From Craterostigma plantagineum (lineage: Eukaryota; Streptophyta; Magnoliopsida; Lamiales; Linderniaceae): a stretch of 64,000 bases of DNA. Made by a program: the position numbers and the translations under genes. Positions 39,493 through 50,783 of the stretch are shown here, piece by piece (position 1 is the first letter of the stretch; each line of letters opens with the position of its first letter). Location: positions 248,001 to 312,000 of the forward strand of contig JAPQWV010000493.1 of NCBI GenBank assembly GCA_027422505.1. The letters run 5' to 3'. The notes beneath the pieces were generated by a model, which was not told the DNA's origin, searched no databases, and saw only the letters and a program-made list of their open reading frames with translations.

Positions 39493-40181
39493 ATGTTGGC
39501 GAGCTGCAAATCCGACCCATTTCCTCAAGTTCAAGATTTCTGGCAAAGCTCGCCGTCCCTTGAGCAAGAATCGTCGTCGTCGACGACGGCGAGGGCCCAC
39601 TTCTCCGACGAAGAGGTAACGATCAATCTGGCCTCGAACAACCCCAAGAAGCGAGCCGGCCGGAAAAAGTTCAGGGAGACGAGGCACCCAGTTTACCGCG
39701 GCGTCCGCCGGAGGAACTCCGGCAAGTGGGTTTGCGAGGTGAGGGAGCCCAACAAGAAGACGAGGATATGGCTGGGTACTTTCCCCACCGTGGAGATGGC
39801 GGCTCGTGCCCACGACGTGCCGCGATGGCCCTGAGGGGTCGCCAGGCCTGTCTGAACTTCGCCGACTCGGCCTGGAGGCTTCCGGCGCCGGCTTCCAAGA
39901 GCGTGAAGGACATTCAGAGGGCTGCTGCCGAGGCGGCGGAGGCTTTTAGGGATAAGGCGGAGGATGGGTCCGCTGCGGCTGAATGTGGTGAAGCCTCCAC
40001 GGCGGAGGTGGCGGAGGAGAGTAGCGGCGCCGGCGGCGTCTTCTTTATGGACGACGATATGGTGTTTGGGATGCACGCGCTGCTGGACGATTTGGCCGAG
40101 GGGCTGATGATGTCGCCGCCTAGGTTCGCCGACGACGTGGAAGTAGACGCCGACGTATCACTGTGGAGCTTCTCTGTTTGA
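39493..40181 (+). CDS. DREB1: CBF/DREB1 AP2/ERF transcription factor (one frameshift)
   Basis: An intronless gene of about 229 residues. The CBF signature before the AP2 domain is [16 protein letters not shown], and the one after it begins FADSAWR; the AP2 domain has [20 protein letters not shown] and [18 protein letters not shown] with Val and Glu at the DREB-type positions. The C-terminus has an acidic activation region and ends LWSFSV, the LWSY-type box. CBF proteins bind the CRT/DRE element and switch on cold and drought genes. One G is missing at about 39818 ([11 protein letters not shown] block), which alone breaks the frame. A single copy is present here. Confidence 0.88.
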
Positions 40182-40617
40182 GTTTTTATCTGCGAAGCTT
40201 AGTTTTAATTCATTATTCTTTGTGTAGAAAGAGTGTTGGGCAGTTAACAGTAGGAAAGATTCGATTTTTCATTTAGAATCCGTACACAGTGTGTGAATTT
40301 GGCAACGCAGCTGTGTGATTTCTTTTGGCGGAGAAAGATAAATAATTTCTGGGTTTTCTTTCTATTTCTTTTATATAAATAACGAAAATACAGAAAAGTC
40401 TTCGAACGAATAATTACTAATCATCAAATTTATAACCCTTCTCTCCCTCGTGCCCAAACTCTGCATTCAGGTCCTGCTTGGGATTGGGATAATAATAGTA
40501 AGAAACCAGAAAACATTGGAGCCCTTGTAATAATCCCTTAAATCCCCAAATTCGCCGCACCTTGCGATCGATAACCAATAGAAGTAGGTTTCGAACGGTA
40601 CTGCTAATCATTCAATT
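40182..40617. other. Spacer between CBF and ZFWD genes
   Basis: About 435 bp; 3' UTR of the CBF gene and promoter/5' UTR of ZFWD. Nothing else seen. Confidence 0.4.
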
Positions 40618-43360
40618 ATGGAATTTGATGGGGGAAGGCGAGTTTTCAACAGACTGGGGCCGTCGTCGTCATCCGATAACTCCAAGCAACCAAAGGTTTG
40701 CTTTCACTGGAGACAAGGCAAGTGCAATAGGATTCCATGCCCATATCTGCACAGCGAACCGACCTCGAATGGGAAAAGGGCCAATCAAGGGTTTGCTGGC
40801 GAGGATAATTATCGAGGAGGGTTGAGAAGGAGTGGGAATTATAATTTTAGCAATAGCAGTAGTAGTAATAACTGGGAAAGGGGGCAATCGCAGCGCATCG
40901 TAGGCGGTAATGCTAATAGGACGTTTGTGAAGAAGATTGAGAAGTTGTGTAATCACTGGCTTCAGGGGAACTGTAAATTTGGAGAAAGTTGTAAGTATTT
41001 GCATCAGTTTTCGACCGGGGATTGCTTTTTTATGCTGACGTCACTCGAGGGACATGGACAGGTGATTGCAAATTGCTATTCCCTTCTTTTCTCGTTGGTG
41101 TGATCTTGATGTTGGATTTAGGGCTATTCCAGTGCATGTTCTTGGTTATCGTGTACGTTTATTGCATATAGGTGTTCTATGCTATATACAATATGTCCTA
41201 TTTCTCTCTTACCATACATGCTAGATATCCCTTTGTCGTGATATGAGGTTGCTATAATGTGGAAAATTTTCATATCTCACCTTTGGGAGCTGCCAAAAAA
41301 TTGCGTGTTTATATTATGTTGTTTTCTACAGAAGTCATTCCATAAGGCAACACAAGATTCTTTGGCTTTCAAAATAAGCTCTGATGATGTTTTAGAAATT
41401 ACCATCATTTGGTATTGACGTAAAGTTGTGGCGCAGGTTGTTACTGGGATTGCTCTGCCTTCGGTGTCCGATAAGCTTTATAGCGGAAGTCAAGATGACA
41501 CTGTTCGAGTATGGGATTGCCAATCTGGTCAGGTCGTTTAACAATTTTTACTTTTTCTCTTTTTAGCTTGATATATACAAGCATTTCTTTGGATATTGAT
41601 CGAAGAAGTTTAAAGACATAGTTTGTTAACTGCAGTATGTTGATTTTGCTTCAATGGATATGCAGTTTTAATATGTTTCACATGGTGATTGTAATAGTGT
41701 AACTTTTTGCTTTGTTAACAGTTGGCTGGCGTAGTGAATGTAGGAGCTGCTGTGGGATGTATGCTTAGTGAAGGTCCATGGTTATTTGTGGGCCTAACTA
41801 ATCTAGTTAAGGTAAGGCTCCGAACATGACATGCTTAGTTGAGGGACCGGTTTACTTCATTTATCTGGCGATTATGCATTTCCGTATCTATATGATCTTG
41901 TGCGAGAATTGCTATCAATCTACGTCACGGCAAGGGTTTCCTGTGAATGAGAGGCTTTTCAGCTGTTATTAATCAACTCCCGTAGCATCACTTATGAATG
42001 CTTTGTTAGTATCCTCTTTTATTGAGTTTGACCGGTTTGTTATGCTTATTTTAATGCATTCGTTTCACACAGGCGTGGAACGTTCAGACATCCATGGAGC
42101 TCAGCCTTAATGGACCTGTTGGACAAGTTTATTCCCTTGTTGTAGGCAATGATCTACTCTTTGCTGGTACGCAGGTATGTTCCTATAATTCATGTCTGTC
42201 CATGCTCCTGGTATGAATGGATTCTATGCTGTCTACTCTGACGTTGAATCATTTTTTAATCAAACTTGAATTTTTAATACCTCCTGTAGTGCCCGTGACT
42301 GTTCATGATTCGATGCAATACCTTAGAAAGTGACCCTCATGGAATCTCACTGTTGTTATTATATCTAAAAAATACTTCAGGAGGGTTCAATATTGGCATG
42401 GAAATTCAATGTAGCTGCTAATTGTTTTGAACCAGCTGCATCACTCAAGATCACACACACTCGCTGTTGTATCACTAGTTGTGGGTGGAAGCAGGCTCTA
42501 CTCTGCTTCCATGGATCACTCAATCAAGGTCTGATATGATTCTAACATTCATCTCATATTTGTGGCTTCTTTAAGAACTTTGCTCGGAAGTTTCTTTTAT
42601 TCACTTCTTCTGCATTGTGTTAGGTTTGGAGCCTCGAAACTTTGCAGTGTGTACAAACTCTTACATCGCACACAGATGTCGTCATGTCTGTTTTATGCTG
42701 GGATCAGTTCCTCTTGTCTGCTTCGTTAGATAAGACTGTAAAGGTCAGTCAGTATATACTCCTCTCAAATCCAATACACCCTCTACGAAAAATCAATTTC
42801 ATAAATAAAGTTTCATTCGAATACTCAAGTTTCCCGACACTTTGTAGGTTGGGCTGCGACCGAGACAGGAAGCTTAGAAGTAACATACACTCACACTGAA
42901 GAACATGTATGCTTTTCTGCTACTGCTTTTGCTCTTTCCTTTTAAGGCCCGAGGCAAGTAACTGCCTATGATTTGGTGTCCTCATTCTATCTCTTTTTTT
43001 TCTGTAAATGATTGCAGGGCATCCTCACCCTTTGTGGGATGCCTGATTCAGAAGGCAAGCCCGTTTTGCTGTGCTCGTGCAATGACAACACTGTCCGAGC
43101 CTACGATTTGCCATCGTAAGTCATCACTGTAGATAGGTTTCTTATTAAGCAGATCAAAACCAGTTATGCACTTTAAGTGTACTCTCTGTAATATCTTCCT
43201 CACAAGGTTTTCTGAGAGAGGAAAGATCATATCGAAGAAAGAGGTCCGCTCCGTACAAGTCGGTCCGGGCGGGTTATTTTTCACGGGCCACGGGTCGGGC
43301 GAAGTTAGGGCATGGAAGTGGTCCTCCGAACAACCAACGACCACCACCACCACATCTTGA
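40618..43360 (+). CDS. ZFWD: CCCH zinc finger and WD40 repeat protein (ZFWD) (three frameshifts)
   Basis: Nine exons: 40618-41061, 41437-41532, 41722-41811, 42073-42174, 42381-42528, 42624-42743, 42848-42906, 43018-43115 and 43207-43360, about 437 residues. Exon 1 has two CCCH fingers (CFHWRQGKCNRIPCPYLH, C-x7-C-x4-C-x3-H; and CNHWLQGNCKFGESCKYLH, C-x7-C-x5-C-x3-H). The rest are WD40 blades, e.g. LYSGSQDDTVRVWDCQSGQ and LYSASMDHSIKVWSLETLQ. The family is plant-specific with a suggested RNA-related role. One base is missing at each of about 42449 and 42465 (exon 5) and at about 42849 (start of exon 7, where a T is lost before TGGGCTGC). The three losses total one codon and the remaining blades are intact; sequence errors are likely. 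Confidence 0.86.
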
Positions 43361-44752
43361 ATCAGAAGTTATGCCTATTGAAAGAGTCCCTTCAGTTACT
43401 CGTAAGTTTTTATTCTTTTGTCAGCTGTAAGAGTTCGAGAAATCAATTGAGTTGTTAGAGTATATTTTTGCTGCTCGTATTTGCTGGCATTGGCCTCTCC
43501 CATGTATTATTATTTATCATAGGGATTTTTCTTACATTATTATCATATTCATCACATTCACATCACCATCCAATTTCCCATATGATTTTTTCTATGTTCA
43601 CTGCCCCTCTCTTTCCTGCAAAATCTTCTTCCCCATATACCTTCCCAGCATCATGACAGTCGCCTGAGGATTAGTCCCAGGCGAATCGTAAAAGGTCGAC
43701 CCATCAACAACCCTCAAAGAATCAACGCCCACGACCCTATAATCTTTATCAACCACGTGCCCCACCTGACAACCTCCATGGTAATGCCATATTGTCATCA
43801 CTGTGTCTATGCAAAACTGCTCCATGCTGTAAGCCGAATCCAAGTGCCTCCTCCTCAGATTCGTAGGGATAGCCACCACGATATCCATCAAGGCCTGAAA
43901 GGTAGTGAATGGATACTTAAAAGTCGACATAGCCTTCGATTCCACCACTCTTCTGATGATCTCCATGCCTCGAACGCACCGCTCTAAGTCCCTCGGGTCT
44001 GAGAAGTAGTTGAACTTGACTCTTGGGTTGTCCCTAACATCTGTGGTTATGAGCTCCATGTGTCCCTTTGAGAATGGTCCGATGATCTTTTCTGCTATTA
44101 TGCCTGATTGTATGTCTCTGTCTTGGTACAGTACTGCGTCTGGCAATACGAAGTTCCCCTGAGGTTGAATCGTCTGAAACAGCCCGAGAAATGTTTTGTC
44201 GATCGTTGGTAGTAATAGATGATTTATTTATGTGGTTGAGTAAAATGATTGAACACCTTGTTTGCAAACTTGGCATAGTCTTGGGCCGCTGCGCCGGCCC
44301 AGGCGAGATTCATGGAGCCGCTGCCAGCTTCGATATAGCTGCCGACTTGTGTTATTCCGACGACTTGGACGAGGGACGTTTCGACCGGCCTCTGCGAGGG
44401 GATTAGCAGAGCGTTCATGGGGTTATCGGACATGCCCTGGCCCACGAATGGTTGGTCCAATACGACCCTTATCCCGTGCGCCGCGAGGTGGTGCGCCGGC
44501 CCTATGCCGCTGAGCATCAGCAGCTGTGGGCTGCCTATTGCCCCGGCGGAGACGATGACCTCGCTGTGGGGCCCGCCATCCAGATAGGCTATGTGACGGC
44601 CGCCGTTCGAGTCCCTGAATAGTACTCCCATCGCCTTGGGCTTCTGCGATGGTAGGGTTGTGAATAGGATTTTGTCTACGGTGGCGTAGAGGTAGACCTT
44701 GATTCTCCGCTCGTCGGCGTATTCGAGGAGGTCGGCGCGCCGCCGTGTGTCG

Positions 44753-45479
44753 GTACCTGTTGATATTATAATTTGGTTGTGTCCCATTCCACATCGGTTA
44801 ATTCAAGCTCTTCAATTCAGTATATATAGATATATAGAGGAATAATATGGTGTTCACCTTATGTGAGCACCTGTATGGACATCTGCTGATTTGGCACGAT
44901 GTCATTTCAACATCAATTGTGATGTGACATTAATCAACACATTTCAGGTGACATATCGACACATATGATGCTGATGTGGCATATTTACGTCTTATGTGAC
45001 ACTTGTTGTGTGACCTTGATATATACCATAAACATGGCACATCAGCATCATATGTGTCGATCTATGTCACATGAAATGTGTTGATTAATGTCACATCACA
45101 ATTGATGTTGAGTGGCACGCTGATTTGGCATGAATCGTACCAAATCAGTAGGTGCCCATATAAGGTGCTCAGATAAGTCGAGCACAATATCATTCATATA
45201 TATATATAAGAGGTTTTATCCTCCTATTACTAATTGGTTTTAGGAGACCCATTGATTTCTAATATTGTATCAGAGCGAGTTCGATTATGCTCACAGTCAC
45301 CTAATTGATATGTCCACGTGTTATGCCAATCATGTCACACGCGGGGGCGTGTTGAGATTATAATTGGGGCTTTTGTCCACATCGACTAATTCAAGCTCCT
45401 CAATTCAGTATATATAGGAGGCTTTATCTTCTCATCACTAATTGGTTTTAGGAAGGACACCTCGATTTCTAATAGTACC
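44753..45479. mobile_element. TRIM-type LTR retrotransposon with 5-bp target duplication
   Basis: The element spans 44758-45474 and is flanked by GTACC at 44753-44757 and 45475-45479. The LTRs start TGTTGA(T/G)ATTATAATT and end TTTCTAATA: left LTR 44758-45264 (enlarged by a nested insertion), right LTR 45350-45474 (125 bp). The internal part is only 85 bp; it begins TTGTATCAGAGC, complementary to the 3' end of initiator Met tRNA (primer-binding site), and ends in a G-rich tract (GCGGGGGCG) as polypurine tract. No coding capacity: a terminal-repeat retrotransposon in miniature. The paralogous GMC copy at 48490-48510 shows the uninterrupted site. Confidence 0.9.
44840..45195. mobile_element. 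Foldback MITE nested in the left LTR of the TRIM
   Basis: Absent from the right LTR. It is a long imperfect palindrome: GAATAATATGGTGTTCACC at the left end pairs with the reverse complement of the right end (GAGCACAATATCATTC), and the arms continue through GACATTAATCAACACATTTC and its complement, with the turn at about 45000-45025. About 356 bp, no ORF. Flanks are TATATA-rich, so the target duplication (probably AT-rich) cannot be defined exactly. Confidence 0.75.
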
Positions 45480-46249
45480 CGTTGGCGTCGAAGATGGACC
45501 CGCCGATTTTGGTCCCATAGATGTGGTCGAAGGTGAAGCCGTTGTACGGCGTGACGCCGGCTTCGATCAGGCCGTCCCTCACCGCCGATTGCCAGTCGAG
45601 CAGCTCGGCTCGAAAGCCACCTTCTTCTCCGCCCACTCGTAGGAGGCGTTGACGAGATTCTCCTCCCATCCCGCCTCGCGCGTGTACTCCAGGCTTGCGC
45701 GCGTGAAGAAGCCTGCGTTGATGGCGGAGCCTCCGCCGAGGACGCGTCCCCTGTGGTTGAAGACGCCGTCTTCCGACACGAAGAGCTGGGCGGGAGACTG
45801 AGGGGAGGTGTCGGCGAGGGCGAGGGGGAATCCGGTGATGTGGGTGACGTTTGCGTTGTCGTAAGGGAGTCCGCCGCGCTCGAGGAGGAGGACGGTGGTT
45901 GACTCGGCGGCTGAGAGCGTCGCGGCGAGGGCGCAGCCTGCCGTTCCTCCGCCTATCACGATGTAGCTCGCCGTCTGCTTCGCCGGGGCGGCGGTGGCAT
46001 CCTTGGCGAAGGATTTGTACGGCGCTGTGTTTTGGATACAATAGTTACATAATAGTTCACTAATAATAAGATTACATGTTTAACATAACAACATTTGTAA
46101 GTCATTGCTATAGACATATATTATGTCTGTGTGTATCATATTATATATATGGTAGAGAGAGAGAGAGAGGAACCTTTCTCTGAAGAGGACGGACCAACGA
46201 AGAAGATTATAAAAGCAATCAAAAGGCAACAAAAACTACTACAATGCAT

Positions 46250-47157
46250 GATTATTACTTTCTCAAGATTTCAACGAACACTTTGGTATAACTGACAATC
46301 TCTGACAGAATAGCTTATCTGCTAGCTAGTAAGAACGAATGAAGAAAACCCTTGTACTTATATATATTATATATATATATATATAAATATTAAGAAACGA
46401 AGACGAATAAAATATATAGAGAGAGGGAGAGGTTGCTGCTTAAAATTGCCAACGAAAAAAGAGGTGTTAAATGCGAAAGACTCCCCACCGAAAATTGTAG
46501 TTCAACGACATGACATTTGCTACATTGTTCATGTAGAAAAAAGATGAATGGTTGGGTCTCTGATATTAGGGACATGCATTAAATTATAGTGTTCTTATCT
46601 TTCTAATTCGTGTCCCAATGAAGGAAGAAGGGAGCAAAGTAGTCGTCGTACTATATCCTTTCCACATTGTCCAAAACTTATGTGTGATCATTATAAGCAA
46701 CTTACAGACATGACGAAACAAAGCATAAGACAATCTTGCAAGTAACGACCTATTTAATGATTTCATTAAATCATCGTAATTGTTAACCGGCGGCAAAGTC
46801 CCTCCTATAGAGGATGATGCTCGGCGTCATTTTATGTTATTTATCCATTCATCAACTACTAAGGAAGGATGTCAATTATTATGGATAGTGTGTCGGATTG
46901 CAGTCAAGAAAGAGGATTCTACCGAACTGTGTGGTAAGTTAATAATGGAGCTTTTCAGCATGGGGCATTGAAGAAGTGAAGAAGAAGCCTCACTTAGTGG
47001 ATATGGATATATATTCACTCCTCATCTTCAATACGTCGCTCTATATATGGACACATTCTAATTTGTATTATATAGTATATACCTTAGAGCAGTTCTTGAA
47101 ATAAAAATACGAGCATATGCATATGGAGAAAAAGGCAAAGCAAATCAAGAACAAAAC
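46250..47157. promoter_or_regulatory. Bidirectional spacer between GMC copy 1 and MIR399-A
   Basis: Parts of this spacer are duplicated upstream of GMC copy 2 (for example the blocks near 46440-46560 versus 49430-49590, and 46720-46780 versus 49740-49790). A TATA-like run at about 46361-46386 serves GMC copy 1 (minus). TATATATGG at about 47042-47050 could serve MIR399-A (plus). GCATATGC, a perfect P1BS (GNATATNC), is at 47113-47120. Confidence 0.5.
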
Positions 47158-47282
47158 CATTCGTAGGGATACTCTTAAATTGGCATGCAATGCCTAGCAA
47201 TCTGCTGTAAGGAATAATAATAACCTTATATTTTTTCCGAAGAAGCATACAAGCGTGCCAAAGGAGAGTTGCCCTGCGAATG
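47158..47282 (+). ncRNA. MIR399: MIR399 precursor, copy A
   Basis: The 21-nt mature miR399b/c-type sequence is present without mismatch at 47256-47276 on the 3' arm (starts TGCCAAAGGAG, ends TTGCCCTG). The 5' arm at 47158-47188 (CATTCGTAGGGATACTC, then TTGGCATGC) pairs with the reverse complement of 47252-47282 over about 30 positions with a few mismatches, giving a stem with a loop of about 65 nt, as expected for MIR399 genes. miR399 is induced by phosphate starvation, moves from shoot to root and silences PHO2 (UBC24), which raises phosphate uptake (established for the family). The precursor is duplicated in unit B. It ends only about 60 bp from the stop of GMC copy 2 on the opposite strand. 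Confidence 0.88.
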
Positions 47283-47341
47283 TAATAATATCTATCAAGC
47301 TTGGGTTATTCAAGGGATGATATTCTTACATTACATTATCT

Positions 47342-49130
47342 TCACTGCCCCTCTCTTTCCTGCAAAATCTTCTGTCCCATATACCTTCCGAGCATCATGA
47401 CAGTCGCCTGAGGATTAGTCCCAGGCGAGTCGTAAAAGGTCGACCCATCAACAACCCTCAAAGAATCAACGCCCACGACCCTATAATCCCTATCAACCAC
47501 ACGCCCCACCTGACAACCTCCATGGTAATGCCATATTGTCATCACCGTGTCTATGCAAAACTGCTCCATGCTGTAAGTCGAATCCAAGTGCTTCCTCCTC
47601 AGATTCGTAGGCGTAGCCACCATAATATCCATCAACGCCTGAAAAGTGGTGAAGGGATACCTAAAAGTCGACATAGCCTTCGTTTCCACCACACTTCTGA
47701 TGATCTCCATGCCTCGAACGCACCTCTCTATGTCCCTCGGGTCTGAGAAGTAGTTGAACTTGACTCTTGGGTTGTCCCTAACATCTGTGGTTATGAGCTC
47801 TATGTGTCCCTTTGAGAATGGCCCGATGATCTTTTCTAGTATTACGCCGGCTTGTATGTCTCTGTCTTGGTACAGTACGGCGTCGGGCAATGTGTAGTTC
47901 GCCGGGTAGGAGAGAGGTTGAATCGTCTGAAACAGCCCAGAAAGTTTATGAATCGTTGGTAGTAATCATTATAAGCTTTTGGTCGTTTAGTAAAATGATC
48001 GAACACCTTGTTTGCAAACTTGGCATAGTCTTGAGCCGTCGCGCCAGCCCAGGCGAGATGGAAGAAGCCGCTTGCAGCTTCGATGTAGCTGCCGACTTGT
48101 GTTATTCCGACGACTTCGATTAGGGAGATTTCGACTGGCCTCTGCGAGGGGATTAGCAGAGCGTTCATGGGGTTATCGGACATGCCCTGGCCCACGAATG
48201 GTTGGTCCAATACGACCCTTATCCCGTGCGCCGCGAGGTGGTGCGCCGGGCCTATGCCGCTGAGCATGAGCAGCTGTGGGCTGCCTATTGCGCCGGCGGA
48301 GACGATGACCTCGCTTTGGGCCCCGCCGTCCAAATAGGCTATGTGACGGCCGCCGTTTGAATCCCTGAAGAGGACGCCTGCGGCTTTGGGTTTCTGCGCT
48401 GGTAAAGTCGTGAATAGGATTCTGTCGACGGTGGCGTAGAGGTACACCTTGATTCTTCCCTCGTCGGCGTACTCGAGGAGGTCGGCCGCCGTGTGTCGGT
48501 ACCCGTCGCCGTCGAAGATGGACCCGCCGATTTTTGTCCCGTGGATGTGGTCGAAGGTGAAGCCGTTGTACGGCGTCACGCCAGCTTCGATTAGGCCGTC
48601 CCTCACCGCCGATTGCCAGTCGAGCACCTTGGGCTCGAACGCCACCTTCTTCTCCACCCACTCGAAGGAGGCGTTGACTAGCTTCTCGTCCCAGCCCATC
48701 TCGCGCGTGTACGCCAGGCTGGCGCGCGTGAAGAAGCCGGCGTTGATTGCGGAGCTGCCGCCGAGGACGCGGCCCCTGTGGTTGAAGACGCCGTCTTCCG
48801 ACACGAAGAGCTGTGAAGGGGACTGAGGGGAGGTGTCGGCGAGGGTGAGGGGGAACCCGGCGATGTGGGTGACGTTGGCGTTGTTGTAAGGGAGTCCGCC
48901 GCGCTCGAGGAGGAGGACGGTGGCTGACTCGGCGGCGGAGAGCGTCGCGGCGAGGGCGCAGCCTGCCGTTCCGCCTCCTATTACGATGTAGCTCGCCGTC
49001 TGCGTCGGTGGAGCCGCGGTGGCGTCCTTGGCGAAGGATTTGTACGGAGCTGATGAAAAGAAATTACATAATTAATATATTACATGTGTGTAATGTAATG
49101 CACTGTTATGTATGTAATTGTGTATGTATA

Positions 49131-49177
<47 letters not shown>

Positions 49178-49263
49178 TTCTCTGAAGAGGACGGATCAAC
49201 GAAGAAGACGATTGTAAAAGCAGCAATAGCAATCATAAGACACCACAATCTATTACATGCCAT
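47342..49263 (-). CDS. GMC oxidoreductase copy 2, intact (HOTHEAD/mandelonitrile lyase-like)
   Basis: Three exons on the minus strand: 49176-49263, 48007-49049 and 47342-47926, giving 571 residues in frame. Exon 1 encodes a signal peptide (MACNRLWCLMIAIAAFTIVFF). The FAD-binding motif is YIVIGGGTAGCALAATLS with LLLERGG; the second GMC signature is [19 protein letters not shown]. The active-site His lies in WHYHGGCQVG and the C-terminal signature is GTNPQATVMMLGRYMG. Plant members include HOTHEAD, which oxidises omega-hydroxy fatty acids for the cuticle, and mandelonitrile lyases; the substrate here is not determinable. Intron 1 starts with GTCTCTC directly continuing a (GA)n microsatellite (49135-49173). 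An AT-rich TATA region lies about 105 bp upstream of the ATG. This is the functional member of the tandem pair. Confidence 0.88.
49135..49173. repeat. (GA)n microsatellite abutting a 5' splice site
   Basis: About 19 GA units at the beginning of intron 1 of GMC copy 2; as read on the transcript, the intron begins GTCTCTCTC. Copy 1 has a shorter run at 46154-46170 in the equivalent place. Confidence 0.85.
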
Positions 49264-49855
49264 GATTATTAAATACTTCACAAAGATTTCAACGTACACT
49301 TTGCAAAACTGACAGGTTCTGACAGTAAAGATTGTCTAGTAAGAAAGAATGAAGAAAACTCTTGTTATATATATATATATATAGAGACGACGACCAAATC
49401 ACGCACACACACTACACAGAGACGCAAAGAAGTTGCTGCGTGAACTTCCCAACGAATAAAGAGGTGTGTATGTAGATGGCGAAAAGACTCTCCTTGAAGA
49501 AAATTGTAGTTCAACGACATCACATTTGCATTCATTTTTCATCATGTAGGAAAAAAGATGAATCGTTGGGTTTCAGATATTAGGCACATGCATTAATTGC
49601 AAAGTGTTTTTCTTTCCCATTCGTGTGCCAAGGAAGAATGTCTTGGTTTGGGAGCAAAGTCGTATTAGCACCATATTGTCCAAACTCGTATGTCATTTAA
49701 AGCAGCAGCTTTGCATACAGATGAAATAAAGGAGAAAGAATAAGACAATCTTGCAAGTAACGACCCATTTAATGATTTCAACTAATCATCGTAACCCGCA
49801 AGTCCCCTTACGTTGAAAATAAAAAAATAAGACCTTTTCTCTTACGTGGAAAAAA

Positions 49856-50562
49856 GATGAGAATAGATGTGTTCCCGTCGGTCAACGGTTCGCTTAACCT
49901 TGGTCAACGGATACGGTTCAAACCCTAACTGGAACGTCAAGTAGAAAGGTTCGGTTACGATTCTTCATTTTTCTAACCGTAAATCGACGGCGGTTATAAC
50001 TGTCTTCTGAATAATAGTTAAATATATATAACTTTATTCTCCTTGTCATAATAACCAATGACAATCTATTCACCTTATATATATATATATTTTTTTGTCA
50101 ACTATCTTAAAATGACTTCCAAAACTTAGACGAATATTGAGTGATAAACATGACATTTAGAACTAAATGCCTACGACGACTGTCCTTAGATTTTCGAATG
50201 AATGAATGATAATCGTAATATCTTCTAATATTTAAGGTGATTTTTTTTTCAGATGTTGAAGGTTATTATATGAATTTCTACTTTGAATGGAAAGTTCTTT
50301 TTTACATTTTTATATAAAATATCAAAGTTTTTTCATTTATTTTAATTATTATAAGAAAGAGAAATTTTCAAAAAAGAATTTTAGAAAAAACGTAAAACGG
50401 CGTTTCAAAACCGTAACCGTAACCGATTACCGCCTTGACCGGTTCAAAGTCGTAACCGTGATTACCACGATTCGGTTACGGTTAGACGTTTTTTATTAAC
50501 CGTAAACCGGCGGTTCATAACCGTGAACAGTACGTAAACTTATGAACACGTCTAGATGAGAA
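49856..50562. mobile_element. Non-autonomous hAT element with 8-bp target duplication
   Basis: The element spans 49864-50554 (691 bp). Its ends are TAGATGTGTTC and GAACACGTCTA, inverted repeats with one mismatch in 11, and it is flanked by GATGAGAA at 49856-49863 and 50555-50562, the 8-bp duplication typical of hAT transposons. Subterminal regions are rich in AACCG/CGGTT motifs (e.g. 50410-50470 and 49885-49945), plausible transposase-binding repeats. No transposase is encoded. Confidence 0.88.
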
Positions 50563-50783
50563 AGATAACACAACCAATTTCAGAATAAATGGCTTTTTAT
50601 CGCTCGAGTTGGGCCGGTAACTAAGCCATCGATAACTTGGCCCATTAAATGCTAATTTAAATAGATGATGAACGTTATATATATATATGTGTGTATATAT
50701 CCATTGCATTCGACGAAAGATGTCAAAAATAATTATGCATAGTGTGTGTGATTCCAGTCAAGAGGCACAAATACGGTAAGGCT

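Larger units (their letters stand above)
43598..46249 (-). pseudogene. GMC oxidoreductase copy 1, disrupted by a TRIM insertion
   Basis: Three exons on the minus strand: 46174-46249 (signal peptide MHCSSFCCLLIAFIIFFVG), 44257-46024 (interrupted) and 43598-44173. The product would be a HOTHEAD/mandelonitrile-lyase-type flavoprotein: YIVIGGGTAGCALAATLS (FAD), [27 protein letters not shown], and WHYHGGCQVG with the catalytic His. Exon 2 contains a 717-bp transposon plus target duplication (44753-45474), one missing base at about 45606, and a 4-bp excess next to the insertion (GGCGCGCCGCC versus GGCCGCC in copy 2). It is about 90% or more identical to copy 2 by eye. The TE insertion makes a normal protein impossible; the gene is non-functional unless the element is spliced out. 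Confidence 0.85.

Noticed and set aside
45265..45280. Possible tRNA gene because of TATCAGAGC
   Set aside because: This is the primer-binding site of the TRIM, not a tRNA; no cloverleaf is possible in the 85-bp interval.
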